Notes under the pieces: model-generated | What the model was told of the DNA's origin: nothing | What the model saw: the letters and a program-made list of their open reading frames with translations, nothing else | Databases searched by the model: none | Shown: positions 23,562 through 34,365 of the stretch, in pieces | Position numbering within the stretch: the first letter of the stretch is position 1 | How the letters are laid out: every line of letters begins with the position of its first letter | Program-made: the position numbers and the translations under genes | Source of the DNA: Mucidula mucida | Lineage: Eukaryota; Basidiomycota; Agaricomycetes; Agaricales; Physalacriaceae | Assembly (NCBI GenBank): GCA_015501055.1 | Contig: JADNYV010000160.1 | Coordinates: 1 to 64,000 of the forward strand | Direction of reading: 5' to 3' | Length of the DNA: 64,000 nucleotides

Positions 23562-23748
23562 ATTAGGAAGCCTTGAAGGCGAGCGGTACTTGACGGCGCG
23601 TGTGGGGCCTCATTATCAAGCAATGAGGGGGCCATTATCGACAGCTGAGGTAGAGAACACGGAGGCGAGGATCAATCGGTTAAAACATTGCTTGATCAAT
23701 TCTTCCCACAACCTTATGACCTCCTGGTCCCAATTTGTATAGCCTTGA
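23562..23748 (+). repeat. Direct repeat unit, copy 2, interrupted by a hAT element
   Basis: Second copy of the 22326-22515 unit. Its right end is cut by the hAT derivative that starts at 23756. Confidence 0.6.
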
Positions 23749-24011
23749 CTCAACTAGAGATGGACACGAGTCCATACTCGAGTATATTCGGACTCATCGT
23801 ATGAGTAACTCTTACCTCAAACCCAATACTCAAGACTCGAGTCTTCACTCGAGACTCTACTCGAATATCTACTCTACTCGAGAGTACTTCATGAGTCTCG
23901 AGTATTCGAGTACTCGAGTACGATCCGAGTATACTCGAGTATACTCACGTATCAGCAAGCAAATTCAAACATAAAGACAGTGAAGATTAAAGTAAGTAGG
24001 TCGTAAGTGTA

Positions 24012-24842
24012 TCAAGTTATATCCATATCAGTAGCATCCATATCAGTAGTATCCTGAGGTGAAGAAGCAGGCTTGCGCCGTCGAACCAAAACTACCTGCT
24101 CAATCGTTTCATAGAGATCATCGTCATCATCGTCAATCTCAACATCACCATCATGACCCGTGTCAAACTCTGAGACAGGATCCATACCATCGCGGAAATC
24201 AGAAAAGTCCATCTCCTCCGACTGTGCAACAGCCTTGCCCTTCCCCTTCCTCTTGGTCCACAAGTTCTCCTCAACATCATCCCCATCCTCGTCAACCACC
24301 TCATCCTCGTCAACCACCTCGTCCTCCTCGACAACCTCATCCTCCTCGACAACCTCCTCGACAACCTCCACCTCTGAATCGGAAACATCCATCGGTGCAG
24401 CATCCTCCGAGGAATCGTCACCTCCGTCTGCGTCTGCATCCGAATCCGTCCAGTCGGTCGAGAGGTCCTCATTCAAATCCTTCTTCCGTAACTTCCGATT
24501 GTGCAAGAACTTCGCAATCTTCTGCTCGGGGACAAGATCCTCAATGGCAAGCCACTGTCCAAGTATCGTGGTCTCTCGAATTGAGTCCGCAGCGAGATTG
24601 TGTCGTCGTTTGGAGACGACAAGACCACTGTGCGAGAAGAGTCGTTCGACATCAGTACTAGTGGCGGGACAGCTCAAGAAGTCGAGAGCCATCCGGGCCG
24701 GGACGCGCGTCTGTCCTGGCTGCTTTGTACCGGGTGATGCGACGCTGGTGTCGTGTTCCACCAATGCCGGCGGGAACTTCACAGGCCGCTCACAAGTTGA
24801 TCTGTGGCTCTCTGATGTCAGAACGGGAAATGCGGACTGTTG
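24012..24842 (-). pseudogene. hAT transposase C-terminal fragment
   Basis: An open frame with the hAT dimerisation signature: ALDFLSCPATSTDVERLF, then SHSGLVVSKRRHN, then LGQWLAIEDLVPE. A long acidic tail follows, with repeated EDEVV units. The N-terminal zinc finger and RNase H catalytic core are absent. In complete hAT enzymes this region drives multimer formation in the nucleus. ATG 24782 gives 256 aa, but homologous residues continue upstream to about 24842. Confidence 0.8.
24287..24373. repeat. Coding minisatellite in the hAT fragment
   Basis: Units of about 18 and 15 bp (CCTCGTCAACCACCTCAT and variants) encode repeated DEDEVV/EEDEVV acidic blocks. Confidence 0.75.
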
Positions 24843-25138
24843 AGTACGGATTAGCTGAGTACTATGTGGACTGTTACGTTACAGTTTTCGGGCGCGCACC
24901 CCTTCTTCCTCACGGACTGTAGAGTATTCGTTTTTGTGGACGATTTTGTAGTTTTTTTGTATATTAGATGTATCATACTCTTCACCTGATGCGTCGTATG
25001 CGTCGCTTCGCAACAGTACTCGCATCAGGTTTGTTTGTAGCACAACATTTTGTATGGCCTTCATGGCCTTTGTCCTTTTTTTGCTAATGGCATTTTACCT
25101 AATTATGTGTGATCTGGACTGAAATTGTATAATGAATA

Positions 25139-25222
25139 TGCCCTTTTGGCGCAGTGGTTATACTCGTTGTTGTGCTGATGCACAGAAATGGCTGAGCTCC
25201 GTGGGTTCAATGCTCACGGGGT
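25139..25222 (+). other. tRNA-like sequence (decayed tRNA or SINE head)
   Basis: TTGGCGCAGTGGTTATACTC resembles a tRNA D-arm/A box, and GGGTTCAATGC about 60 bp later resembles a B box. No complementary acceptor stem is visible, so it is not a functional tRNA gene. It lies inside the hAT derivative. Confidence 0.4.
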
Positions 25223-25483
25223 TCATTTTGTTCAAAAAATATATATTAGGAGCTGAATACTCACGAATACTCACGAATATAAGAATACTCATGAGTATTC
25301 ACGAATATTTATGAGTATGAGTCTATCGAGTATTCGTGGCCCCAAACTGAAACTCTAGACTCACCATAGACTCTAGACTCTACTCTACTCACGTGCGAGT
25401 ATACTCTTGGCTTGCATGATGAGTATGAGTTTATTCGTGAGTACTTTTTTTATTCTATACTCGCGTCCGACTCTAGACTCAAC

Positions 25484-25557
25484 GCGCCTACCGAGGCTAT
25501 TCTTTGAGTACCCTTCAGAATCGGAGTCTCCAAGTAAATTGAATACACCAAACTATT
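25484..25557. other. Right flank of the hAT insertion
   Basis: Short stretch joining the hAT target duplication to the next diverged repeat; nothing recognisable. Confidence 0.4.
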
Positions 25558-25980
25558 AGTATGTACTTCATGTCATGTTGCGTGAAGGAGTCCAGCATCT
25601 TTCCATGAGAGAATAGCGCCTGTTAGTTAGATGTGGGCACGTAGCTTAGCAGATATGTTCCCCAGTAGGGTGAGCATGAAAATTTTTGTATTGGTTTCTG
25701 AAAGATAAGGATAGATTGCCTGAGAGCAGTCGACATGAGCTCATCATACCACTGTCAGTCTCGGCTCAACCAAGCGGTTCATCTTGGCAGTCATCCAAGT
25801 TGATATTTGTTGTGTCTGACTGTGAACCCATACCTCACTCGCTATGCATTCGTGTTCTGGCTTCTGGCATACTGGCAGAACAATTCTTGCTCCTCTGTTT
25901 TGCAAACAAAGATGAATGCCCGAAGACGCTGTATGATATAAATCATGTGTCGTTCCTCAGTGGCATCACATTTAGGTAAG
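25558..25980 (+). repeat. Diverged dispersed repeat, copy 2
   Basis: Partner of 23087-23560 (see that entry). Same orientation, about 2.4 kb downstream. Confidence 0.55.
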
Positions 25981-26608
25981 CAAACCCAGAGAGGCGAAAA
26001 CTTGTGGTGTAAGATGGTTGTGTGCTCATGCGCAAAAAGACCAAACATGGACTGACGAGCAGGCTTGCTATCTGATTGACTAGATACGCCCAGAGAGATC
26101 TAAGATATGACCAACTTGTCTGTTGCCATTGAACCTAGGCTGAATGTAGTAGGAAGAATATCATAAATGAAGGAGTCCGCATGTAGTACGAAAAATGTGT
26201 GCCAAAGGGAGATACTCAAAGTTGGAAAGGCATAGTAGCGTGAGGGCATGTCTCGGAGGTGGGTCATTCCACGCCCATCCTCTTCAACCTCCTGGTGCAT
26301 AGTCACTCATCCATTCCTTTGTCTGCCCACCGCATGTCACACAAGCTCCCGTCTCTCATTAGACAAGACTATAGCGAGCGGATGTGAATACTCAAGCGTT
26401 CAAAGCATGTCTCGTTGCGTTCTTCCTGAATCCTGCATCATAACTTGGACATATAGAGAACATGGCAGAATCAAATAGGTGATCAACATCAAAGTCCATG
26501 GACGCTTGATAGCGTAGCTGCTAAGCATCCGTTGATGCACTGGGAATGGATGACCCACTACCTTTTGTTGATTGGGATACTATTGATAATTCAGTTTAAG
26601 GAAAGGAT
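25981..26608. other. Spacer without supported genes
   Basis: Only short open frames. A weak tRNA-like string (GTAGCTGCTAAGC near 26512) resembles one at 46378. Confidence 0.4.
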
Positions 26609-26616
26609 ATCCCAAC

Positions 26617-27283
26617 TAGGGATGTGCGCCGTACTGTTACGGGTACGGCCGTAAGTTGCCCACCCGTATTCGGTTTACGGCTGTAAGATATGGTCCGTAA
26701 CGGCCGGAACACGGCCGTAGTGTAGTGTTCAGTTATAAATATCGAGAGTTATTGACCTGTCAGTATGTAGTTAGTTTTTCTTGATGTGTGGATAAGTTGA
26801 CAAGTCACCTTTGGGCCCAAAAGGAGCCTACTTCAGCCATTACCACTGAAAGACAGTCATTTAGGCAGCTTCAATGCTCAAACACTGCACCAGAAAAGTT
26901 GATTCATGTCCTTTGATGTTTTCCGGACAGTAAATGGGTGGTCCGGGAGGCCAAATGCACCGAGAACATTGTTGTTCATCAACAAGATGGTTCACGTGGT
27001 AGGTGTCCTAATTGGGACAAGCCATTGCTGGCAAGGTCTTTAAGCGACATCCACGACACATTTCAGCCAGCATCAGATTGTGTTTGTCCTTGGTACTCTA
27101 CATGAGGGGTCTGCTACTGGATGGATAGCAATTTGAAGACAATCTGACCCCACCAGGTGAGTGACCGTATCACGGCCGTATGACCGATCCGTTGACCGTA
27201 CTCCAAGATTGCTCACGGTACGGGTACCGTAACCCGTATGCCGTACCGTATGCACCGTACATACGGTACGGCGCACATCCCTA
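26617..27283. mobile_element. Non-autonomous hAT-type MITE, 667 bp
   Basis: Perfect 18-bp inverted ends (TAGGGATGTGCGCCGTAC) with the 8-bp duplication ATCCCAAC at 26609-26616 and 27284-27291. Subterminal zones are dense in palindromic ACGGCCGTA and GGTACGGGTACCGTAACC-type motifs. No transposase; the internal open frames are chance. Family knowledge: 8-bp duplications, a TAGGG start and subterminal repeats are typical of hAT. Confidence 0.92.
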
Positions 27284-27291
27284 ATCCCAAC

Positions 27292-28095
27292 ATCAATGTT
27301 TGAACTTACTCGTTTCTGCTCCAATGAACTCGAGATACACCACTGCTTGGATACTTGGTGAGAACGTGGACCTGTACCACAGCTGGTAAGCGCCCGCCTG
27401 AATTGCATTGGCTGCTCATTTTGCTTGTGCCAGGGGGGGTATTCTATATTCTGTAGATAGTGCAGCAACTCGTGTCACAAGAGGTGCAAGACCCCGTTCC
27501 TCACCGAATGTCAAGAGGGCACCAAGGTCCAAAGAGTCAAGCCAGAAGAATTTTTGACCCTGCGTGAGGTCCGAAGATGCTCAGCGACTCCTGGTCGATA
27601 CGCATCGGTCATTCCGGGTCTTTTGATGTGCTCCTTGAGAAAGACTGGTATGATGCCTAAAGGCTGGGAGACATCAATTGGACAACTCGTTCCGCACGAT
27701 TCCTGAACAAACTGTTTCAATTTTCTTCCTCGAGTTCTTTAACATTGCCAAGTCACCGCCATGAGGAGAGTAGGTCAAGCATGCTTCGAAAAGGCCTAAT
27801 GAGCGTATGCTTACCGTATAACAAAAAGGCAAATCTGACGTCACAATGGTCTCACCACCCGATATTTCTGTTGGGCTATATGGGACGAGTGAAGCGCTCC
27901 GACTCCAGCACTTGGAAAGGATTGAAGAGTAGAAGATGATGGGACGTACGAGAAGTACGAGGCCATAGACTCTCAGTAATCACCTCTGCACATACAACAC
28001 GCCAAGTCCTTCCTCATGTCTCCACTGAGCAGCCGGTCATTGCCTACTCATACAAGAAAATCGAGTTTCTGAAAACAAACACAGGCGCCCAACTC
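27292..28095. other. Spacer, possibly with a decayed gene on the minus strand
   Basis: A 69-residue frame (27511-27720, minus; MKQFVQESCGTSCP) has protein-like composition, but I recognise no domain and see no clear exon partners. Otherwise nothing. Confidence 0.3.
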
Positions 28096-28159
28096 GAAAT
28101 CAACAATCCCCAGTGCCCACTTCTCTATCACAGTCGAACCCGACACGCAGACAAACACA

Positions 28160-28225
28160 CAGCCGCGTACCTCAGCTGGTACTTACTGTACATGGGACTC
28201 GTTCGGTTTGAAAGTTTTTGCTCCC
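28160..28225 (+). other. tRNA-like head of the 1.3-kb repeat
   Basis: GCCGCGTACCTCAGCTGGTA resembles an A box and GGTTTGAAAGT a degenerate B box about 40 bp on. Similar heads lie at 42898 and 46813, which suggests a SINE-like origin. No tRNA cloverleaf closes. Confidence 0.4.
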
Positions 28226-28520
28226 CCGAACCATCAGTTTGTCGTCAGCATTCGCAAAGGCCTCAAAGCGACGTGGACGAGTGTCGCAACGAGTAAACGC
28301 CCACAATTAAGGGACTGCGGAATTGCATATTCTTTTGTGTGTCAAGTACGCATGTCATCGGGTGAACCTCCAACGGAGGAAGAAGCGGCAATGGCTAGAT
28401 AGTGCAAGCAGAGTGACCAAGAGTCAGAAGGAAGGTCAATCCTCCAGCGCATTCAAAATGCATTCTGCGTAGAGATTTTGTGCCGTACGAAGCTTTTGCT
28501 CAGCTGAGAGCCAGCGCGCA

Positions 28521-29078
28521 CGAGAACATCCAACCACCAACAGTTTTGCTTCTGGAAGCGCTTCCAGAGGCATCACCAGAAGGAAGCTGGAAGCAAGCCA
28601 GAAGCATCCTGGAAGCATTCAAACCAACCGTGATGGACTAAGATGAACCAGCGCGCGCCCGGGTAAACTATCTCCCCGTATGTACCTACGCGTCGTGGCG
28701 CACTGCAACGATATTGTAAGCTATTAACTTAGCGCGTTGTAGTTGCAAAAATATATGATTTCACCTCTATGAGTGCGTGTAAGTATACTATGGGCGTAGG
28801 TAGTTGCAACCCCTTCCTCAGTGCAATCAATCATATGCGCCACTGGAGATGCAGTATCAGTTGCCTTGGTAAGCAGTCAGGTAACTGGCATTGGACGGTA
28901 TCGTATGCGCATGCTATCTGATTGGACAGAAGCATCTCCAGAAGCAACCAAGAGGTGATGCCTCTGAGGTGCTTCCCAGTTGCTTCTACCTGGGGCCAAA
29001 ATCTGAGCTCGACGGTTCCCTTTGCCTCCAGAGGTGCCTCTGAAAGCATAAGCACTGCCGGTTCGATATTGACGCGCG
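28521..29078. mobile_element. Candidate MITE inside the 1.3-kb repeat
   Basis: Copy 2 of the repeat lacks this block (empty site near 43880). The outer parts are roughly inverted (TTTTGCTTCTGGAAG on the left, the inverse of CTTTCAGAGG-type sequence on the right), and GCTTCTGG/CCAGAAGC motifs are repeated at both ends. A GCGCGC string flanks both sides, but an exact duplication is not clear. Confidence 0.4.
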
Positions 29079-29365
29079 CCGTGGTGCGAATTCAATTCTT
29101 GTCAGGCACTGTTGGCTCTTTTCCACAAAGTCTATTCGCATTGAATTGAACTTCGAGGCTCGAAGAAGGAAGGTTGGCGGGGTGTGATAGAAGGGCGTCA
29201 CGGTCGAATTGTAAGCCTCGTGATCATAGGTTGTTATGTGGAAATACAAGACTAGCGAGGATGACTGCCAGGCATAAAGCGTCCAGGTTCTCCCTCCACG
29301 CTCTTGCGAGAAAAGGTCACTTTAAACAGGACGAGGAACCCTCACCGACGACACGTCGCAGTCCA

Positions 29366-29687
29366 AACCACCACACTAAGGCAACGATCAAAGTCATCAA
29401 GCCAGGAAGAGGTACCCCACCTCTGCGAATATGCGCTCGTGGCAGGCGTAACCATCTCAGCCCCCAGTAATCCCAAAGCGAATCCAGCCTTAGGTAGTTG
29501 GTGATGGAGAGATGTGCGGCCCACGTGTCCAGTGTCTGTGTCACAATTCGAGCCTGACTCTTGAGACAAAACAGACAGGTGGTAAGTGCGATTCGCTGGG
29601 CTCGGCAGTGGCAGCCCCCCAAGGCAAGTCCAAATAGTACTCTTCTGTTAGAACTACGTCCCCTAATCGCATACATGGAAAGAATAT
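29366..29687. other. Spacer downstream of the DUF6534 gene
   Basis: About 320 bp; no supported feature. Confidence 0.4.
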
Positions 29688-31672
29688 TTACTTTGTAGAT
29701 AGAAAGGGAAACATGGGGTAGCACAAATAAGCCCTGAATCTCGTCTGCAAAACCACCATACAACGAACGTCGACTCGGATTTGGAGGTCACCTTTAAATT
29801 TCCCTGACCTCCGTCTCGGTATGCAAGTGGACGGCCGAGGGAGCGATCGACAGTTGCGTCTACATACGAGCACAAGTTGTTGAGTTGTGTGCGAGCAACA
29901 GAAAAAGAGGTGAACACGAACATCAACCGAGCGGAACATCATGTCGCTCTCCTTCTTGAACCCAACATCTGAACGAGAGTTTCCTCTGCTTTGTTCGGCA
30001 GAGATGATGAAGGTTGAGCTCCCTTCAGACTCTCCCTTCGTGCGCTTGAGACGATCCCGACCATTCAACATAGCAACTACAAGTAAATCAGCGACAGCGC
30101 TGAGTGAGAACAAAGTGTAATTGACGCACAGAATGTGTTGGCGTACAGCCTGGTCATGTTGACGTGGAGTGCCAGCCTACGCTACGATGTGAGGCCAGGT
30201 TCATCGAGGTCGCAAGATCAGGACGCACCAGTACAAATGCTGCGAAGTACCGTAGAACAGGACCAAGAACATAACCTGGATCAACGTAACAGCGATGCCG
30301 CGTTGTACGGTATATGTCACGAGCGTCCTGATGAGACCGTCCGTTCTGAAAGACGGTTATTCGTCGTGACATACTCAAGATGTCGAGAAGGTCTGTCCAC
30401 ACACTTTTGAAAACCAGTCCTGGCCGAACTCAGGCCGTAGCAAAGAGAGACCGTGGCAATAACATCTGCGAGCGCAGCGGCACCCTTCGCAATAGCAACG
30501 GCCACCTGATATTCAGGTATTCAATGCAGAGAGAAGAAGTCAAAGAAAGGCGCCTTACCGCAAATCGATAGCTGCGGTTTGCAAGAATCATGGTCTTGTC
30601 CACAATCATGATCGTTGAGCACGCTGAGATACGGTCAACGGTTTCTAGTGGCATACACTAGTGAGAAACGAACCGATTCCACCGACTAAAAGAGCTCAAA
30701 GTGAGTCGGGGCATGGCTTCGCAAACATGGCACTTACAGAAGGCGACATGCGCGAATAAAGTCTACCAATGACTAGTAAGATCGCCGTTTCTTCTCAGAG
30801 AGGCAACAATATGGACCCACCACGGCTACTGGAAGAATGTACCTACGCAAGCCGTTCTGGTTCGTACCCATGACTAGAAACCCAAGTCAATGATTGTGAC
30901 AGAAGGAACGCTTGTTAGTTCAAGTTACCGGTATAAATTTGCCTGCATGGCATGACAGAGTTAGCGGTTATAAAGCTTCAGCGAGGCGCAATGACGAACC
31001 AGGCAAAGTACATCTGTGATCTATATACGACCGCGTTAGTAGAATGTTTGCTATTCAAGGCGGAGAGGACAAACATGAACGTGATGAGCACGGACAAATA
31101 ACAATCGACGGAGAGCGAACTTGATGTCCAGGGTGAGTATTGGTCGCAAGGAACGCCCGAAAACGTACATCGCGAGGCTTCCGAGAGGAATCATAGAACC
31201 AAAGTTGGGGATTAGGTAGACATACATCCCCTCGGCGCACAGAAAGGTGGATATAGAATCAAGAAGCCTACACCATGTTGAGTCTTACAATAAAACCGTG
31301 CTGGAATAACGCACAGCATGGTGGCAGCCTGCGAAACGAGTTCAGTGACTGAAATGCGATGACGAGCCTCGCTTACCACAACTTGAACTGCCTTCCTGTC
31401 CTTGCTCGGAAAATAGATGTACCCTTGGAGTAGAGTAATACCAGAGAAGCTGCACGAAGTTTATGAGCGCTCAATACTATCGTTAGAGATCTACGGATAT
31501 GTACATGAACGACATGACCGTCCCTAGTGAACGATTCTCCAGCTCAGCGTCACTTCAAAGAAGGCGGAAGTTTTGGCTTACCCCAGTATAGCGGTGCAAA
31601 GATGACCGTCATGTCGTATCCTGGCCAGGCGGGTCCTGGAGCCATAACAGTGGCGTCGCCGGAAGAACTCAT
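29688..31672 (-). CDS. DUF6534-type seven-helix membrane protein
   Basis: A multi-exon gene on the minus strand. Exon 1 starts at ATG 31672 (SSSGDATV, then VIFAPLYWG) and ends at a GTAAGC donor at 31581. Later exons encode LLQGYIYFPSKDRKAVQVV (about 31410-31450), LDSISTFLCAEG then NFGSM (about 31190-31260), KGAAALADVIATVSLCYGL then RTGFQ (about 30420-30500), RGIAVTLIQVMFLVLFYGTS (about 30230-30320) and AMLNGRDRLK (about 30030-30065). This is the order of the basidiomycete DUF6534 family: seven predicted membrane helices, with a final LYANTxxAxLN block. The role in the family is unknown; a receptor-like or sensor function is often guessed. The stop is uncertain (29688, or earlier after another intron). 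Confidence 0.7.
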
Positions 31673-32471
31673 GCTAGGTCGAAGATACTGCTCGTTGCAA
31701 GAACGCAGGCTACAGAAAAGACGCGTTAGATACGACGCCCCGGGGGGTCTATATAATGAATCCTGTGCTGGCGCTCGCTTGATCCCAACTGTGCAATGCA
31801 AATAATAACGCAGGAACATCACGGTCGAAATGGGGAATGTGAAAGCGTGTGGTGCTAGGCCCCAAGCATCAACACGGCCTTTACACACAATACTTGAGGT
31901 TCTAGCTTGACATCATTATCAGAATCCTGTAGAAACATCACGGGCAGTATGGAAAATGCAAGCATAAACACGGTGTTTACTCAATATCATTACTTGAGGC
32001 CCAATCTCGATATCAACCTCGGATTCCCGTGGATTGATGAGGTCAAAGCAGCAACAACTAACGTGAGGGGTAGTGATGATGATGATGATGATGGCGGCGG
32101 TGAAAGGGCGTAAGGTGGACTGCCGGTTGCGGATATCTTGTGATCGGGTAACAATCTCGTACCGTTCTTTTTCATACAACGACTTGTAGACCGGCAGGAC
32201 AACTGACCCGTCACCTATAGTCATTCAGTCAGTGACCCACTACTCAGACTCCTGCCTGATTGTTGATCAAGGCGGTCATCATTGATCAGTCTACCGCATT
32301 CATTAAATTTCATTCACACCGTGCTCCAAATGCTCTACATCCATTCTCGTACACGAGGCACGAGAGCCGCAGCTTGTTCTCGTTCGTCAATCAGTTTCAA
32401 GCATGAACTCCACATTTCCAAACAGGCAACACCAAGTCTATCTAAGAATCTGACTCGAGAATTCTTCCACG
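31673..32471. other. Intergenic: upstream of the DUF6534 gene, downstream of the MFS gene
   Basis: No gene supported. Contains a short GAT/GATGAT microsatellite at about 32073-32095. Confidence 0.5.
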
Positions 32472-34365
32472 CTAATTGGCGACCATGATCCGTCTCGTTT
32501 GTCGGTCACTGAGTAGTTTCGATATAGTGAGTGTTCCTGCGCTTGCAACCACACATATCTTCATTCGTGGAGGTCAGCAACCAATTGGCGAGAGTGCAAG
32601 ATCTACATACCCCACTGAAAATGACTGGCCGGACCCAAAGAAGCTGCGAGGTTAACAAGGCGCCGCACACGGGGGGACCTAGAAAGTCAGTTTGAGAAAC
32701 CTCAGTGCACTATCTGTTGCATACCTATCAAGGCGCCGACAGCTGCGATTTTCCGATTAGGTTCAGTAGGCAAGTACGAGACTTGAAAGCGCTTACCCCC
32801 TATACCAATCGACACTCCCAATCGTGCTCTGAATATATGCATCCTCAGAAATGCACTACTACAGTAGTGAAACACTCACCCAATATCAGAAACATTCGGT
32901 GTGAGGTATGCAATCATCGGGGCTACGAGGCTAATGACTGAAAGTTATTGAATAACGGCAGGCTTCCCGCATTCAATGAATTGCTTACCAGACCCAGCAA
33001 AGAAGCCATAGAACACGGCCATAGATATGACGCCTGCTGCATCCTTCATGGCCACCCATGAGAAGATCAAGATACCACACGCAAGAGCACACGGAATCAT
33101 CATGTTGAAGACGCCCACGCGGTCTACAACGATTGTTGGCATAATTCGACCGAGTACACCAACTCCGTTCAGTAGAGTGATCTAGCCAACGTTCCTGAGT
33201 ATGGCCACATTCTGAATGAGACGGGCAGCCTACCGAATAGAACGCCAAACTTTCGCTTAATCCGTTCTCCACTGCATCGAGTTGGAGGAAGAATGTTGGG
33301 AAGTAGACGCCGCAGTATAATATAAAGACGCTGAGAGTAGCCAGGACGTAGAGCTTGTCGGTGAAAAAGCTCTTCCAGTATACAAGCTGTTTCTTGAGAG
33401 TCGTGTCCTTGGGGCGAGCGGGTAATCGAGTGGTCATCAAGAGATTTGCAATAATCAGAAGCACGAAATTGAACAAAGCGCTAACACGGACACCCCATGC
33501 GAAGCCGAGACGACCATGGAAGAGATTGTTGAGCATGATCGGATGAACAAGACCACCAACGGAGGAGCCAGCTTGCGCGAGTCCCATCATCAATGACCTC
33601 CGTTTCTTGAAGTGATGCGAGAGTACGCCAATGGCAGGTACATAGAGCATGCCTACTGCTATACCAAGTCCGAGGCCATCAGCGAGGAACATCTTGTGTG
33701 GGTTAGAAAAGGATCTGTCACTGGGGAGCAACCATACCTGCCAAAATTTCTGCTCCTGACAGAACGATGTCATGACAAGGCAGAATGTAAGGAGAATAGA
33801 GCCCGATATCATGACCCAGCGGCTATGTTGTATGTTTAGACGGACAGAGTACAAGCTGAGCGCGATGATGACCCACAAATAACCGTGATCCATCGCGTAG
33901 CCGCCCGGGATGCCAGAACATCCCAAGAAGAGAACCTGCACACTACCAATCCAGCTGATCTGGAACGAGGAAGATTCGCTGAGATATTCCCGAACGAAAA
34001 AGTCTGTCATTGCGGTGAGTTCTGAACCCTAGTACAAACGATCTACGGAAGATACCTTCATAGACGCCATAAGCGTTCACGTATCTGTTTAGCGTTAGAG
34101 CGGTGTTTATTGTATAGGTAACTTTGTTACCCAGATGAGCAGAAGACGGCGAGAAACCTAAGAGGAATCAGAGCTCTGCAAAATGTTATACCAAGGTGTG
34201 AGCTTACGCGCCCACCAAGGTCATCCAAGCCGCAGCGCCACCATCTGGAGGTTCAAGAGGGTCTGCTACAACAGACGGTTCTGGTTTCTCCGTGCTTTTC
34301 TCTACGTCGTCAAACGGAGGAAGGCTCTGCGATGAAGGGGTAGTGGGATTCATAGTTTGGGGCAT
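32472..34365 (-). CDS. MFS transporter, monocarboxylate-transporter-like (SLC16/MCT type)
   Basis: The start ATG 34365 opens a cytoplasmic tail rich in Pro/Ser/Glu that ends in the family signature DPLEPPDGGAAAW. Exons follow: FLAVFC, YVNAYGVYE, FFVREYLSESSSFQISWIGS (33950-34010), a long exon with GLGLGIAVGMLYVPAIGVLS and HHFKKRRSLMMGLAQAGSSVGG, then GRIMPTIVVDRVG, VISLVAPMIAYL, ARLGVSIGIGG, IAAVGALIG, CGALLTSQLL, and a last exon ending TRRIMVAN with TAG at 32472. About twelve membrane helices are expected. Family members move monocarboxylates or related organic acids across the plasma membrane; some fungal ones export secondary metabolites. It is divergent to the PLP-enzyme gene, with 1.1 kb between, so co-regulation is possible. 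No frame damage was seen. Confidence 0.85.

Larger units (their letters stand above)
23756..25475 (-). mobile_element. hAT deletion derivative, 1720 bp, with 8-bp target duplication
   Basis: The ends are TAGAGATGGACACGAGT on the left and, inverted, TAGAGTCGGACGCGAGT on the right (14 of 17 match). GACTCAAC flanks both sides (23748-23755 and 25476-25483), the 8-bp duplication expected for hAT. Both subterminal zones (about 23760-23960 and 25250-25470) are packed with palindromic ACTCGAGTATACTCGAGT-like motifs. The inside keeps only the C-terminal part of the transposase, so it would need an enzyme from elsewhere. Confidence 0.9.
28096..29365 (+). repeat. 1.3-kb repeat, copy 1 (tRNA-like head)
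   Basis: It shares ordered blocks with 42805-44135 in the same orientation: CAGCCGCGTACCTCAGCTGG, TTTTTGCTCCCCC, ACGTGGACGAGTGTC, GCATGTCAT-GGGTG, GGAAGGTCAATCC, CAGCTGAGA, GGGCGTCACGGTCGAAT, ACTAGCGAGGATGAC and GAGGAACCCTCACCGACGA. It carries no protein. The head resembles a tRNA-derived pol III promoter. Copy 1 contains an extra insert at 28521-29078 and lacks a stretch present in copy 2 (about 43300-43840). Confidence 0.7.

Noticed and set aside
24287..24373. CRISPR-like short repeat array
   Set aside because: It is a coding minisatellite for acidic residues in a hAT protein of a eukaryote; there are no spacers.
25139..25222. Functional tRNA gene
   Set aside because: A- and B-box-like strings are present, but acceptor and anticodon stems do not pair by eye, and it lies inside a transposon.
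27073..27468. 131-codon minus-strand frame overlapping the MITE
   Set aside because: It crosses the MITE terminal repeat and flanking duplication, so it cannot be a conserved gene.
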